A DNA stretch of 64,000 nucleotides from Methylobacillus flagellatus_A (GTDB lineage Bacteria; Pseudomonadota; Gammaproteobacteria; Burkholderiales; Methylophilaceae), in assembly GCF_031344055.1 (NCBI RefSeq), contig NZ_JADBEN010000004.1. The stretch is one strand, 5' to 3'. Made by a program: the position numbers and the translations under genes. Positions 52,062 to 59,777 of the stretch are shown one piece after another. How positions within the stretch are numbered: the stretch's first letter is position 1; each line of letters opens with the position of its first letter. The notes below the pieces were generated by a model. It was given only the letters and a program-made list of their open reading frames with translations, was not told the origin of the DNA and searched no databases.

Positions 52062-53627
52062 TCAAATATGCTTGATGAAGACCTTGGAGCGGCGCTGCAG
52101 GTTGTATAGCTTCTGCTTTTCGCCCGGTAATTGCTCTACGCCGATTTCGATAAAGCCCCGCTCGAGGAACCAGTGCTCGGTGCGCGTGGTGAGGACAAAG
52201 ATGGATTGCAGGCGGAGCTCGCGGGCCTGTTCTTCGCAATAGCTGAGCAGGCGGTCGCCGCGTCCGCCGCGGCGGAACGAGGAGTGGATGGCCATGCAGG
52301 CGAGCTCCGCGGTCTTGGTGCCGGGAAACGGATAGAGCGCTGCGCAGCCGATGATCTTGCCGTCGTGCTCCATGACGTGGAAATGGCTGATTTCCATTTC
52401 CAGGCGTTCCCGCCCGCGCCTGACCAGGATTCCTTCGTTCTCCAGCGGCTCGATCAGTTGCAATATGCCGCCCACGTCGCCAATGTCCGCGGGGCGCATG
52501 GCTTCCAGCGGGTCTTCCGTGACCATGGTGCCTATGCCGTCATGCGTGAAGAGTTCCTGCAGGATCGCCCCGTCCACATGGCGGCTGATCAGGTGCGTGC
52601 GTGCCACGCCTTGTCCGCAGGCGCGGACCGCGGCCGGGAGGTAATAGAATTCATCCTCGGTGATCTGCTGGGCAACGTTGTCGCCGATATGGCGCAACAG
52701 GTTCCTGGCCTTGTCGGTAGTCATTTCCCGCAGCAATTCCCCGCGGATGTTGTGCACCCCGCTGGAATCCATGAGAAAAATCAGCTTATCGGCATCCAGT
52801 GCAATGGCGGCGCTGGTGGCGACATCCTCGAGCGTCAGGTTGAACACCTCTCCCGTGGGCGAATACCCTAGCGGGGAAAGCAGCACCAGCTCTCCATCGT
52901 CCAAGCGCTTCTGGATGCCGATCGCATCAACCTTGCGGACCTCGCCGGTATGCTGCAGGTCTATGCCTTCGCGCACCCCCAACGGCTTGGCGGTGACGAA
53001 GTTGCCGCTGGCGACCCGGATGTCAGCGCCTGCCATCGGAGAGTTGATCAAGCCCATGGACAACAGCGATTCGATCTCGACGCGGACTGCGCCATTGGCT
53101 TCCTTCACCGCCTCCATGGCCTCGTCATCCGTGACGCGCAGGCCGTTGACCAGCTTGGTCTGCAGCTTGGCGCGCCGGAGGCGGCTCTCAATTTGCGGGC
53201 GTGCGCCGTGCACCAGCACCAGCCGTACTTCCAGGCTGGCAAGCAGGTTGAGGTCATGCGAGAGGGCGACGAACTGGCCGTCGTCCACGACCTCGCCGCC
53301 GAAAGCGATGACGAAAGTGCGCCCGCCGAAAGCGTGGATATAAGGGGCGGCGGCACGGAACCAGCGCACGAACTCCTGGGGCTGGTGCAGCGTCAGGCGG
53401 GACGTGTTGGTGCTGTTGCCGCTTTCCGCATCGCTTTGCGCATAAAGGTGGGCGGCGGTGCAATCCAGCGCGGTGCAGAGCTTGCGCAGCATGGCCTCGG
53501 AGACGCCCTGCGCCCCGCGCTCGATGCGCGAAAGGTTGCCGCTGTTGGCGTTGACCTTGCGCGCAAGCTCCTGCAGCGTCATGTTGAGTGCCTTGCGGCG
53601 TTTGCGGATTGCGCTGCCTAAAGCCAT
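52062..53627 (-). CDS. argA: N-acetylglutamate synthase ArgA with N-terminal XRE helix-turn-helix
   Basis: A 521-residue fusion. Residues about 6-62 are an XRE-type DNA-binding domain (RKRRKALNMTLQELARKVN, SGNLSRIERGAQGVSEAML). From about residue 85 it aligns with classic ArgA: FVRWFRAAAPYIHAFGG and VHGARPQIESRL of the amino-acid-kinase domain, which binds arginine, then a GNAT acetyltransferase domain from about residue 370 (AIHSSFRRGGRGDRLL) and the terminal YNLQRRSKVF. It makes N-acetylglutamate from glutamate and acetyl-CoA. Ordinary ArgA is about 443 residues, so the extra part equals the DNA-binding domain. AGGA lies before the ATG. Confidence 0.92.
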   Translation of the reverse strand: MALGSAIRKRRKALNMTLQELARKVNANSGNLSRIERGAQGVSEAMLRKLCTALDCTAAHLYAQSDAESGNSTNTSRLTLHQPQEFVRWFRAAAPYIHAFGGRTFVIAFGGEVVDDGQFVALSHDLNLLASLEVRLVLVHGARPQIESRLRRAKLQTKLVNGLRVTDDEAMEAVKEANGAVRVEIESLLSMGLINSPMAGADIRVASGNFVTAKPLGVREGIDLQHTGEVRKVDAIGIQKRLDDGELVLLSPLGYSPTGEVFNLTLEDVATSAAIALDADKLIFLMDSSGVHNIRGELLREMTTDKARNLLRHIGDNVAQQITEDEFYYLPAAVRACGQGVARTHLISRHVDGAILQELFTHDGIGTMVTEDPLEAMRPADIGDVGGILQLIEPLENEGILVRRGRERLEMEISHFHVMEHDGKIIGCAALYPFPGTKTAELACMAIHSSFRRGGRGDRLLSYCEEQARELRLQSIFVLTTRTEHWFLERGFIEIGVEQLPGEKQKLYNLQRRSKVFIKHI

Positions 53628-53630
53628 TGG

Positions 53631-53644
53631 AATCAGTCCTGATT
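53631..53644 (-). promoter_or_regulatory. Dyad over the argA ribosome binding site
   Basis: AATCAG and CTGATT flank a two-base centre. The AGGA ribosome binding site lies inside it. It could be a second operator or an RNA hairpin limiting translation. Confidence 0.4.
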
Positions 53645-53660
53645 TTGCGTTTGAGGCATA

Positions 53661-53689
53661 TTTTTATAGCAAAAGGCCTTTTAATGCAA
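53661..53689 (-). promoter_or_regulatory. argA promoter with central palindrome AAAAGGCCTTTT
   Basis: Read on the minus strand, TTGCAT (53684-53689) and TAAAAA (53661-53666, spacing 17) or TATAAA (53663-53668, spacing 15) make a plausible promoter. The perfect 12-base palindrome at 53671-53682 lies between the two boxes, a classic repressor site. The natural candidate is the fused DNA-binding domain of ArgA itself. Confidence 0.5.
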
Positions 53690-53701
53690 TTTTGATCTGC
53701 A

Positions 53702-54439
53702 TCATCGGGTGAAATCTCCCCACAGCGCCTGCATGCTGGCAATGGCGGCCAATGCGGCGGTTTCCGTGCGCAGAATGCGCGGCCCCATGCGCACAAGGGC
53801 GAAGCCATGTTGGGCGGCCAGCTCGATTTCGTGGTCGGTCAGGCCGCCTTCAGGGCCGATCAGCAGGCAAATATTGTTTCCGGGCGGGCTGGTTTGCGCG
53901 AGCGCGGTTGGAGCATCGGGGGCTAAGGTGATGTATGCGTCTGCCTCCGGCTTTTGCGCCAGCCATTCGGGCAGGCCGATCGCGGGTGCCACGCTGGGTA
54001 TGTAGGCGCGCCCTGATTGTTCGCAAGCGGAGATTGCCACATTCTGCCAATGCTCGCGGCGTTTCTCGGCGCGATCGCCAGCAAGCTTGACGATGCTGCG
54101 CTGGCTGGCAATCGGCTGGATAATGGACACGCCCATTTCCACCGCTTTCTGTATCGTGAAATCCATGCGGTCTCCGGAAGAGATCGCCTGCGCAAGCGTG
54201 ATCTTCAAGGGGGACTCCGTCTGGCATGGCTGCGCTTCTAATATATCGACCCGCACCTCCTGCTTGCGGATGGAGGTTATTTTGCTCAGGTAGTTCTGCC
54301 CGTCGCCATTGAACAGGATTGCTTCATCTCCCGCTTGCATGCGCAGGGCCTTGCTGGCATGGATAGCCGCATTGTCTGGCAATGCCGTCTCGCTGCCGGG
54401 GGTAAGCGCTCCAGGGTGGTAAAAGCGAGGAATTGTCAT
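53702..54439 (-). CDS. rsmE: 16S rRNA (uracil1498-N3)-methyltransferase
   Basis: A 245-residue SPOUT methyltransferase for U1498 of 16S rRNA. It starts MTIPRFYHPGAL and has a PUA-like N-terminal part, QKAVEMGVSIIQPI, and the knot motifs LLIGPEGGLTDHEIELA and MGPRILRTETAALAA. I chose the ATG at 54437-54439; the frame is open about 190 bases further upstream over the divergent redoxin gene, with no family similarity. Confidence 0.95.
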   Translation of the reverse strand: MTIPRFYHPGALTPGSETALPDNAAIHASKALRMQAGDEAILFNGDGQNYLSKITSIRKQEVRVDILEAQPCQTESPLKITLAQAISSGDRMDFTIQKAVEMGVSIIQPIASQRSIVKLAGDRAEKRREHWQNVAISACEQSGRAYIPSVAPAIGLPEWLAQKPEADAYITLAPDAPTALAQTSPPGNNICLLIGPEGGLTDHEIELAAQHGFALVRMGPRILRTETAALAAIASMQALWGDFTR

Positions 54440-54491
54440 GACGTGGTGGTAGTATTGAAGGTGAATAATTCTAATTGAAGGAGTAGGCATT

Positions 54492-55055
54492 ATGGCAAGT
54501 CTGAACCCGCCAGTGTGTGATTTTGGCTGGAAAGCGCCTGATTTCAACCTGCCTGGCGTGGATGGCAGGCATTGGTCGTTGGCCGAGGCCAAGGGGGTCA
54601 ACGGCACGCTGGTGATGTTCATCTGCAATCATTGCCCGTATGTGCAGGCCATCAGGGAGCGGCTGGTGGCGGATGCGCGCGCGTTGCGCGAGCTGGGCAT
54701 CAATACCGTCGCGATTTCCTCCAATGACGCAGAGGCTTATCCCGAGGACTCTTTCGAGAAAATGGCGGAGGTCGCCCGCCAGTTTCATTTCCCCTTTCCC
54801 TACCTCTTCGATGAAAGCCAGGAAGTCGCCAAGGGGTATGGCGCGGTATGTACGCCGGACTTCTTCGGCTTCAATGCGCATCTTGAGCTGCAATACCGTG
54901 GGCGCTTCGACAACCAGGGGCGTGTGATGACGCCAGTGGAGAACCCGACCCGTGATCTTTTCGACGCCATGCGGCATGTTGCCGAGACAGGGCGCGGCCC
55001 GGTCGAGCAAGTGCCGTCGATCGGATGCTCCATCAAGTGGAGGGAGCCTGTCTAA
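54492..55055 (+). CDS. Thioredoxin-family redoxin (AhpC/TSA-like)
   Basis: A 187-residue thioredoxin-fold protein of the peroxiredoxin-like group: APDFNLPGVDGRHWSL, then the active-site MFICNHCPYVQAI with CNHC as the CxxC pair near residue 46, and YLFDESQEVAKGYGAVCTPDFF. No signal peptide, so probably cytosolic. Substrate unknown. AAGGAG precedes the ATG; a 52-base gap separates it from the divergent rsmE. Confidence 0.85.
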   Translation: MASLNPPVCDFGWKAPDFNLPGVDGRHWSLAEAKGVNGTLVMFICNHCPYVQAIRERLVADARALRELGINTVAISSNDAEAYPEDSFEKMAEVARQFHFPFPYLFDESQEVAKGYGAVCTPDFFGFNAHLELQYRGRFDNQGRVMTPVENPTRDLFDAMRHVAETGRGPVEQVPSIGCSIKWREPV

Positions 55056-55123
55056 GTTGGCCTGCTAGGGAAATGGGGCGTTACTTCAGATATCAGCATT
55101 GGCATCAACATTCATCGTTGGTA

Positions 55124-55152
55124 TTGCTGAAACCGCTCATCTAAGGAATAAT
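55124..55152 (+). promoter_or_regulatory. Candidate tkt promoter
   Basis: TTGCTG at 55124 and AATAAT at 55147 with a 17-base spacer. It would give a leader of about 140 bases that contains two hairpins (CGGAACTGT/ACAGTTTCCG at 55172-55198, and the one at 55238-55278). Confidence 0.4.
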
Positions 55153-55237
55153 TATGGGCTAAATACCTCTTCGGAACTGTGGCTTGCAACAGTTTCCGCA
55201 TTCCGTCGATTCAAAGGGGTTTTCAAGAATTTGAGTG

Positions 55238-55278
55238 AGGCTTCCTCCAGCCTTTCCTGTGCTGGTGAAGCCTTTTTC
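55238..55278 (+). promoter_or_regulatory. Terminator-like hairpin in the tkt leader (possible attenuator)
   Basis: AGGCTTC (55238-55244) pairs with GAAGCCT (55267-55273) and CCAGC with GCTGG inside it; TTTTTCT follows at once. The tkt ATG is only about 24 bases past the T-run, too close for a separate promoter, so tkt mRNA must pass through it unless transcription starts within it. Confidence 0.65.
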
Positions 55279-55301
55279 TCTTCAACCGTAGGGAGATATG
55301 T

Positions 55302-57293
55302 ATGGCAGCAACTCGTCAAGAATTGGCAAATGCCATCCGCGTGTTATCCATGGACGCAGTTCAGAAGGCAAATTCTGGACACCCTGGTGCACCGATGGGC
55401 ATGGCAGACATCGCAGAGGTTCTCTGGAACCACCATCTGCGTCACAACCCAACCAACCCTAACTGGGCTGACCGTGACCGTTTCATCCTGTCCAACGGCC
55501 ATGGCTCCATGTTGATCTACTCCCTGTTGCACCTGACAGGCTACGATCTGGGTATCGAAGACATCAAGACTTTCCGTCAACTGCATTCCCGTTGCGCCGG
55601 CCACCCAGAATACGGCTACGCACCTGGCATTGAAACCACTACCGGCCCCCTGGGCCAAGGCATCACCAACGCGGTTGGTTTCGCGATGGCTGAAAAATTG
55701 CTGGCAGACCAGTTCAACAAGCCAGGCCATGAGATCGTCGACCACTACACCTACGTATTCCTCGGCGACGGCTGTCTGATGGAAGGCGTTTCCCACGAAG
55801 CCGCCGCATTGGCTGGTACATGGGGTCTGGGCAAGCTGATCGCCATCTGGGATGACAATGGCATCTCCATCGACGGTCACATCGAAGGCTGGTACACAGA
55901 CGACACTGCCAAGCGTTTCGAGGCTTACGGCTGGCACGTCATCCCCAATGTTGATGGCCACGATCCCGCAGCGGTTGATGCCGCAATCCAGGAAGCCAAG
56001 AAGGTCAAGGACAAGCCAACCTTCATCGCTGCCAAGACCATCATTGGCAAGGGCTCCCCGAACAAGTGCGGCTCCCACGACTGCCACGGTTCCGCACTGG
56101 GCCTGGAGGAAGTCGCTGCAACCCGTGAAGCGCTGGGCTGGACACACGAGCCATTCGTGATCCCTGAAGAAGTTTATGCAGGTTGGGATGGCAAGGAAAA
56201 GGGTTCCAAGCTTGAGAACGACTGGAATGCCAAGTTCGAAGCTTACGCCAAGATCTACCCAGCGGAAGCTGCCGAATTCAAGCGCCGTTTTGCAGGCGAA
56301 CTGCCAGCAAACTGGAAGGAAGTGACTGACGCTTTCATCAAGGCAACCAACGAGAAGGCTGAAGGCGTTGCAACCCGCAAGGCTTCCCAGAACGCGATTG
56401 CTGCCCTGGCTCCGGTATTGCCAGAGTTCATCGGCGGTTCCGCTGACTTGACTGGCTCCAACTTGACCAGCTACTCCGGCTTCAAGCACGTGAGCGGCAA
56501 GGAGCCTGGCAACTACATCTCCTACGGTGTACGTGAATTCGGTATGTACGCGATCATGAACGGTATGGCGTTGCACGGTGGCGTATTGCCATTCGGCGGT
56601 ACTTTCCACATGTTCTCCGACTACGCGAAGAACGCGCTGCGCATGGCTGCATTGATGAAGCAACGCACTATCGCCGTGTTGACTCACGACTCCATCGGCC
56701 AGGGCGAAGACGGTCCTACTCACCAGCCAATCGAGAACACTGCCGGCCTGCGTTACATTCCTCGTATGGATGTATGGCGTCCTGCTGATTCCGTTGAAAC
56801 TGCAATCTCCTGGGTTGCTGCCATCGAGCGCAAGGACGGTCCATCCAGTCTGGTGCTGAGCCGTCAGAACGTGCCTGGCATCAAGCACGACGAGAAGCAC
56901 TTCGAACTGATCCGCAAGGGCGGTTATGTATTCTCCGACGTGGAAGGCAAGGCAGACGTGATCCTGATCGGCACCGGTTCCGAGCTGGACCTGGCAATCA
57001 AGGCTGCTGCAGAGCTGAACGCTGCCGGCACCAAGGTGCGCGTGGTTTCCATGCCATCCACCAACGTGTTTGACCGCCAAGACCAGGCCTACAAGGACAG
57101 CGTATTGACTCCAGGCGTGAAGCGCGTGGCTGTTGAAGCCGGCGTGACCGACTTCTGGCGCAAGTACGTCGGCCTCGAAGGCGCTGTGGTCGGTATCGAC
57201 ACCTTCGGCGAATCCGCTCCAGGCGGCGTGCTGTTCAAGCACTTCGGCTTCACTGTTGAAAACGTAGTGAACACCGTCAAGTCCGTGCTGTAA
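55302..57293 (+). CDS. tkt: Transketolase
   Basis: A 663-residue thiamine-diphosphate enzyme that moves two-carbon units between sugar phosphates, needed in the pentose phosphate and ribulose monophosphate routes. The N-terminal NAIRVLSMDAVQKANSGHPGAPMGMADIAEVLW, the cofactor-binding GDGCLMEGVSHEAAALAG and the pyrimidine-domain THDSIGQGEDGPTHQPIE are typical. Codon choice is strongly restricted (many C-ending codons, CGT arginine), which fits high expression. AGGGAG precedes the ATG. gap and pgk follow. Confidence 0.97.
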   Translation: MAATRQELANAIRVLSMDAVQKANSGHPGAPMGMADIAEVLWNHHLRHNPTNPNWADRDRFILSNGHGSMLIYSLLHLTGYDLGIEDIKTFRQLHSRCAGHPEYGYAPGIETTTGPLGQGITNAVGFAMAEKLLADQFNKPGHEIVDHYTYVFLGDGCLMEGVSHEAAALAGTWGLGKLIAIWDDNGISIDGHIEGWYTDDTAKRFEAYGWHVIPNVDGHDPAAVDAAIQEAKKVKDKPTFIAAKTIIGKGSPNKCGSHDCHGSALGLEEVAATREALGWTHEPFVIPEEVYAGWDGKEKGSKLENDWNAKFEAYAKIYPAEAAEFKRRFAGELPANWKEVTDAFIKATNEKAEGVATRKASQNAIAALAPVLPEFIGGSADLTGSNLTSYSGFKHVSGKEPGNYISYGVREFGMYAIMNGMALHGGVLPFGGTFHMFSDYAKNALRMAALMKQRTIAVLTHDSIGQGEDGPTHQPIENTAGLRYIPRMDVWRPADSVETAISWVAAIERKDGPSSLVLSRQNVPGIKHDEKHFELIRKGGYVFSDVEGKADVILIGTGSELDLAIKAAAELNAAGTKVRVVSMPSTNVFDRQDQAYKDSVLTPGVKRVAVEAGVTDFWRKYVGLEGAVVGIDTFGESAPGGVLFKHFGFTVENVVNTVKSVL

Positions 57294-57311
57294 TGGCGTG
57301 AACTAACTGAA

Positions 57312-57350
57312 AAAAAGGGGGCCAGTGTTACTGGCTCCCTTTTTGTTTTT
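57312..57350 (+). terminator. Terminator-like hairpin between tkt and gap
   Basis: AAAAAGGGGGCCAG and CTGGCTCCCTTTTT pair over a TGTTA loop, followed by GTTTTT. It ends 18 bases before the gap ATG in a 75-base gap, so gap and pgk depend on read-through or on a promoter inside tkt. Confidence 0.85.
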
Positions 57351-57368
57351 CATAGAGAGGAAAACCCT

Positions 57369-58370
57369 ATGACAATCAAGGTTGGCATCAACGGCTTTGG
57401 CCGTATCGGCCGCATGGCGTTCCGCGCGGCCATCAAGGATTTTACTGATATCGAGGTGGTGGCGATCAACGACTTGCTCGAGCCCGACTACCTGGCCTAC
57501 ATGCTCAAGCACGATTCCGTGCACGGCCGCTTCAACGGCGAGGTTTCCGTCAGCGGCAACAACCTGGTCGTGAACGGCAAGACCATCCGCCTGACTGCAG
57601 AGCGTGACCCTGCAAACCTCAAGTGGGACGAGGCCGGCGTGGACGTCGTGGTCGAGTGTACTGGCTTCTTCCTGACAGAAGAAACCTGCCAGAAGCACAT
57701 TGACGCAGGCGCCAAGAAAGTCGTGCAGTCCGCACCGTCCAAGGACGACACTCCCATGTTCGTCTATGGCGTGAACCATGACGCCTACAAGGGCCAAGCC
57801 ATCGTTTCCGCGGCTTCTTGCACCACCAACGGCTTGGCGCCGGTCGCCAAGGTATTGCAGGACAACTTCGGCATCAAGCGCGGCCTGATGACCACCGTGC
57901 ATGCGGCCACTGCTACGCAGAAGACCGTGGACGGCCCATCCAACAAGGATTGGCGCGGCGGCCGCGGCATCCTGGAAAACATCATTCCTTCGTCCACCGG
58001 CGCAGCCAAGGCCGTGGGTAAGGTGATCCCCGAGCTGAACAAGAAGCTGACCGGCATGGCATTCCGCATTCCGACCAGCGACGTGTCCGTGGTGGACCTG
58101 ACCGTGGAGCTGAACAAGGAAACAACCTATGAGCAGATCGTCGCTGCGATGAAGGCAGCTTCCGAAAGCGGCCCGCTCAAGGGCGTACTCGGCTTTACCG
58201 ACGAGAAGGTCGTATCCACCGATTTCCGCGGCAACGCCTATCCGTCGATTTTCGACGCGGATGCCGGTATCCAGCTCGACCCAACCTTCGTCAAGATCGT
58301 GGCCTGGTACGACAACGAATACGGCTACACCTGCAACATGATGCGCCTGGTGCGTCATATTGCCAGCTAA
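57369..58370 (+). CDS. gap: Glyceraldehyde-3-phosphate dehydrogenase, type I
   Basis: A 333-residue enzyme with the NAD-binding GINGFGRIGRMAFRAA and the catalytic cysteine in SAASCTTNGLAPVAK near residue 153. It oxidises glyceraldehyde 3-phosphate to 1,3-bisphosphoglycerate. NDLLEPDYLAYML after the second strand suits an NAD-type enzyme. GAGAGG precedes the ATG. pgk follows after 15 bases. Confidence 0.97.
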   Translation: MTIKVGINGFGRIGRMAFRAAIKDFTDIEVVAINDLLEPDYLAYMLKHDSVHGRFNGEVSVSGNNLVVNGKTIRLTAERDPANLKWDEAGVDVVVECTGFFLTEETCQKHIDAGAKKVVQSAPSKDDTPMFVYGVNHDAYKGQAIVSAASCTTNGLAPVAKVLQDNFGIKRGLMTTVHAATATQKTVDGPSNKDWRGGRGILENIIPSSTGAAKAVGKVIPELNKKLTGMAFRIPTSDVSVVDLTVELNKETTYEQIVAAMKAASESGPLKGVLGFTDEKVVSTDFRGNAYPSIFDADAGIQLDPTFVKIVAWYDNEYGYTCNMMRLVRHIAS

Positions 58371-58385
58371 GCCGGGGAGCAAGCG

Positions 58386-59567
58386 ATGACCGTAATCAAC
58401 ATGACGGACCTCGATCTCGCGGGCAAGCGCGTCTTCATTCGCGCCGACCTCAACGTGCCGGTCAGCGACGGCAAAGTCACTTCCGACGCGCGTATCACGG
58501 CCTCCATTCCCACCATACGCCACGCCCTGGATGCCAGGGCGCGCGTCATGGTGACTTCCCACCTCGGCCGTCCGGAAGAAGGCGTATATTCCGAGGAAAA
58601 CTCCCTGCAGCCCGTGGCCGACGTGCTGGCCGAAAAGCTGGGCCAGCCGGTGCGGCTGATCAAGGACTGGGTGGATGGCGGCTTTGAAGTGGCCGAGGGC
58701 GAAGTGGTCTTGCTGGAAAACTGCCGCTTCAACAAGGGCGAGAAAAAGAACGTCGAAGAAACCGCACGCAAATATGCCGCGCTCTGCGACGTGTTCGTGA
58801 TGGACGCTTTCGGCACGGCCCACCGCGCGGAAGCCTCCACCTACGGTGTGGCGCAATATGCGCCTGTCGCCGCGGCAGGCCTGTTGCTGGTAGGCGAGCT
58901 GGATGCGCTGGGCCAGGCCCTGTGCGAACCCGCCCGCCCCATGGTCGCAATTGTCGGCGGCTCCAAGGTCTCGACCAAGCTCACCGTGCTGGAAAGCCTG
59001 GCTGAGAAGGTCGACCAGCTCGTGGTCGGCGGCGGTATCGCCAACACCTTCCTCAAGGCGGCCGGCAAGCCGATCGGCCGTTCGCTGAACGAGGACGACC
59101 TGGTGCCTACCGCGCAATGCCTCATGGAAAAAATGGCAAAACGCGGCGCGGCCGTGCCGATCGCGGTGGACGTGGTCTGCGGCAAGCAGTTCGATGCCAA
59201 GGAGCCTGCCGTACTCAAGTCGGCGGATGACGTGGCCGACGACGACATGATCTTCGACATCGGCCCAGAGTCCGCCAAGCAACTGGCCGAGATCATCCTC
59301 AATGCAGGCACCGTGGTCTGGAACGGCCCGGTCGGCGTATTCGAGTTCGACCAGTTCGGCGAAGGCACCAAGACCATCGCCGACGCCATTGCCAAGACCA
59401 AGGCCTTCACCCTGGCAGGCGGCGGCGACACCATCGCCGCAATCCAGAAATACGATATCTACGATAGGGTGTCTTATATCTCGACGGCGGGTGGAGCGTT
59501 CCTGGAATTCCTTGAAGGCAAGAAATTGCCGGCGGTGGAGATTCTGGAGCAACGTGCTAAAGGTTAG
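58386..59567 (+). CDS. pgk: Phosphoglycerate kinase
   Basis: A 393-residue enzyme that makes ATP from 1,3-bisphosphoglycerate. RADLNVPVSDGKVTSDARI, SHLGRP, LLENCRFNKGEKKN, AIVGGSKVSTKL and the C-terminal LAGGGDTIAAI are the family motifs. It ends the tkt-gap-pgk unit; a strong terminator follows. Confidence 0.98.
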   Translation: MTVINMTDLDLAGKRVFIRADLNVPVSDGKVTSDARITASIPTIRHALDARARVMVTSHLGRPEEGVYSEENSLQPVADVLAEKLGQPVRLIKDWVDGGFEVAEGEVVLLENCRFNKGEKKNVEETARKYAALCDVFVMDAFGTAHRAEASTYGVAQYAPVAAAGLLLVGELDALGQALCEPARPMVAIVGGSKVSTKLTVLESLAEKVDQLVVGGGIANTFLKAAGKPIGRSLNEDDLVPTAQCLMEKMAKRGAAVPIAVDVVCGKQFDAKEPAVLKSADDVADDDMIFDIGPESAKQLAEIILNAGTVVWNGPVGVFEFDQFGEGTKTIADAIAKTKAFTLAGGGDTIAAIQKYDIYDRVSYISTAGGAFLEFLEGKKLPAVEILEQRAKG

Positions 59568-59584
59568 GCAGTTGTTGCGTTGGT

Positions 59585-59620
59585 AAAAATCAAAGGGGCT
59601 TTCAAGCCCCTTTGATTTTT
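59585..59620 (+). terminator. Terminator after pgk
   Basis: AAAAATCAAAGGGGCTT pairs with AAGCCCCTTTGATTTTT over two bases; a perfect, long stem with T-run on both sides. Confidence 0.92.
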
Positions 59621-59777
59621 ATTCTAGGCCTATGAAGTTGAGCGATATTCGCTATATTCTGGCGTTGCATATGAATTATGGCTGGAAATTGCAGAGCGGC
59701 TGGTGTTCAATACTCAAAACTTGGACTTAATTAATAATAATTTGGCATTTTGCTTATTTTAAGGGGAGCTCATTAGA

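Noticed and set aside
55056..55301. The tkt leader as a known riboswitch such as TPP
   Set aside because: The conserved TPP core is not seen, although transketolase uses thiamine diphosphate.
55099..55515. A 138-residue plus-strand frame at the tkt leader
   Set aside because: It covers the leader hairpins and runs into tkt in another frame.
55344..57242. A 632-residue open frame antisense to tkt
   Set aside because: It is a by-product of tkt codon bias, and tkt itself is unmistakable.
57303..59552. A 749-residue open frame on the minus strand across gap and pgk
   Set aside because: It mirrors the strongly biased codons of the two plus-strand genes, has no family features and no ribosome binding site.
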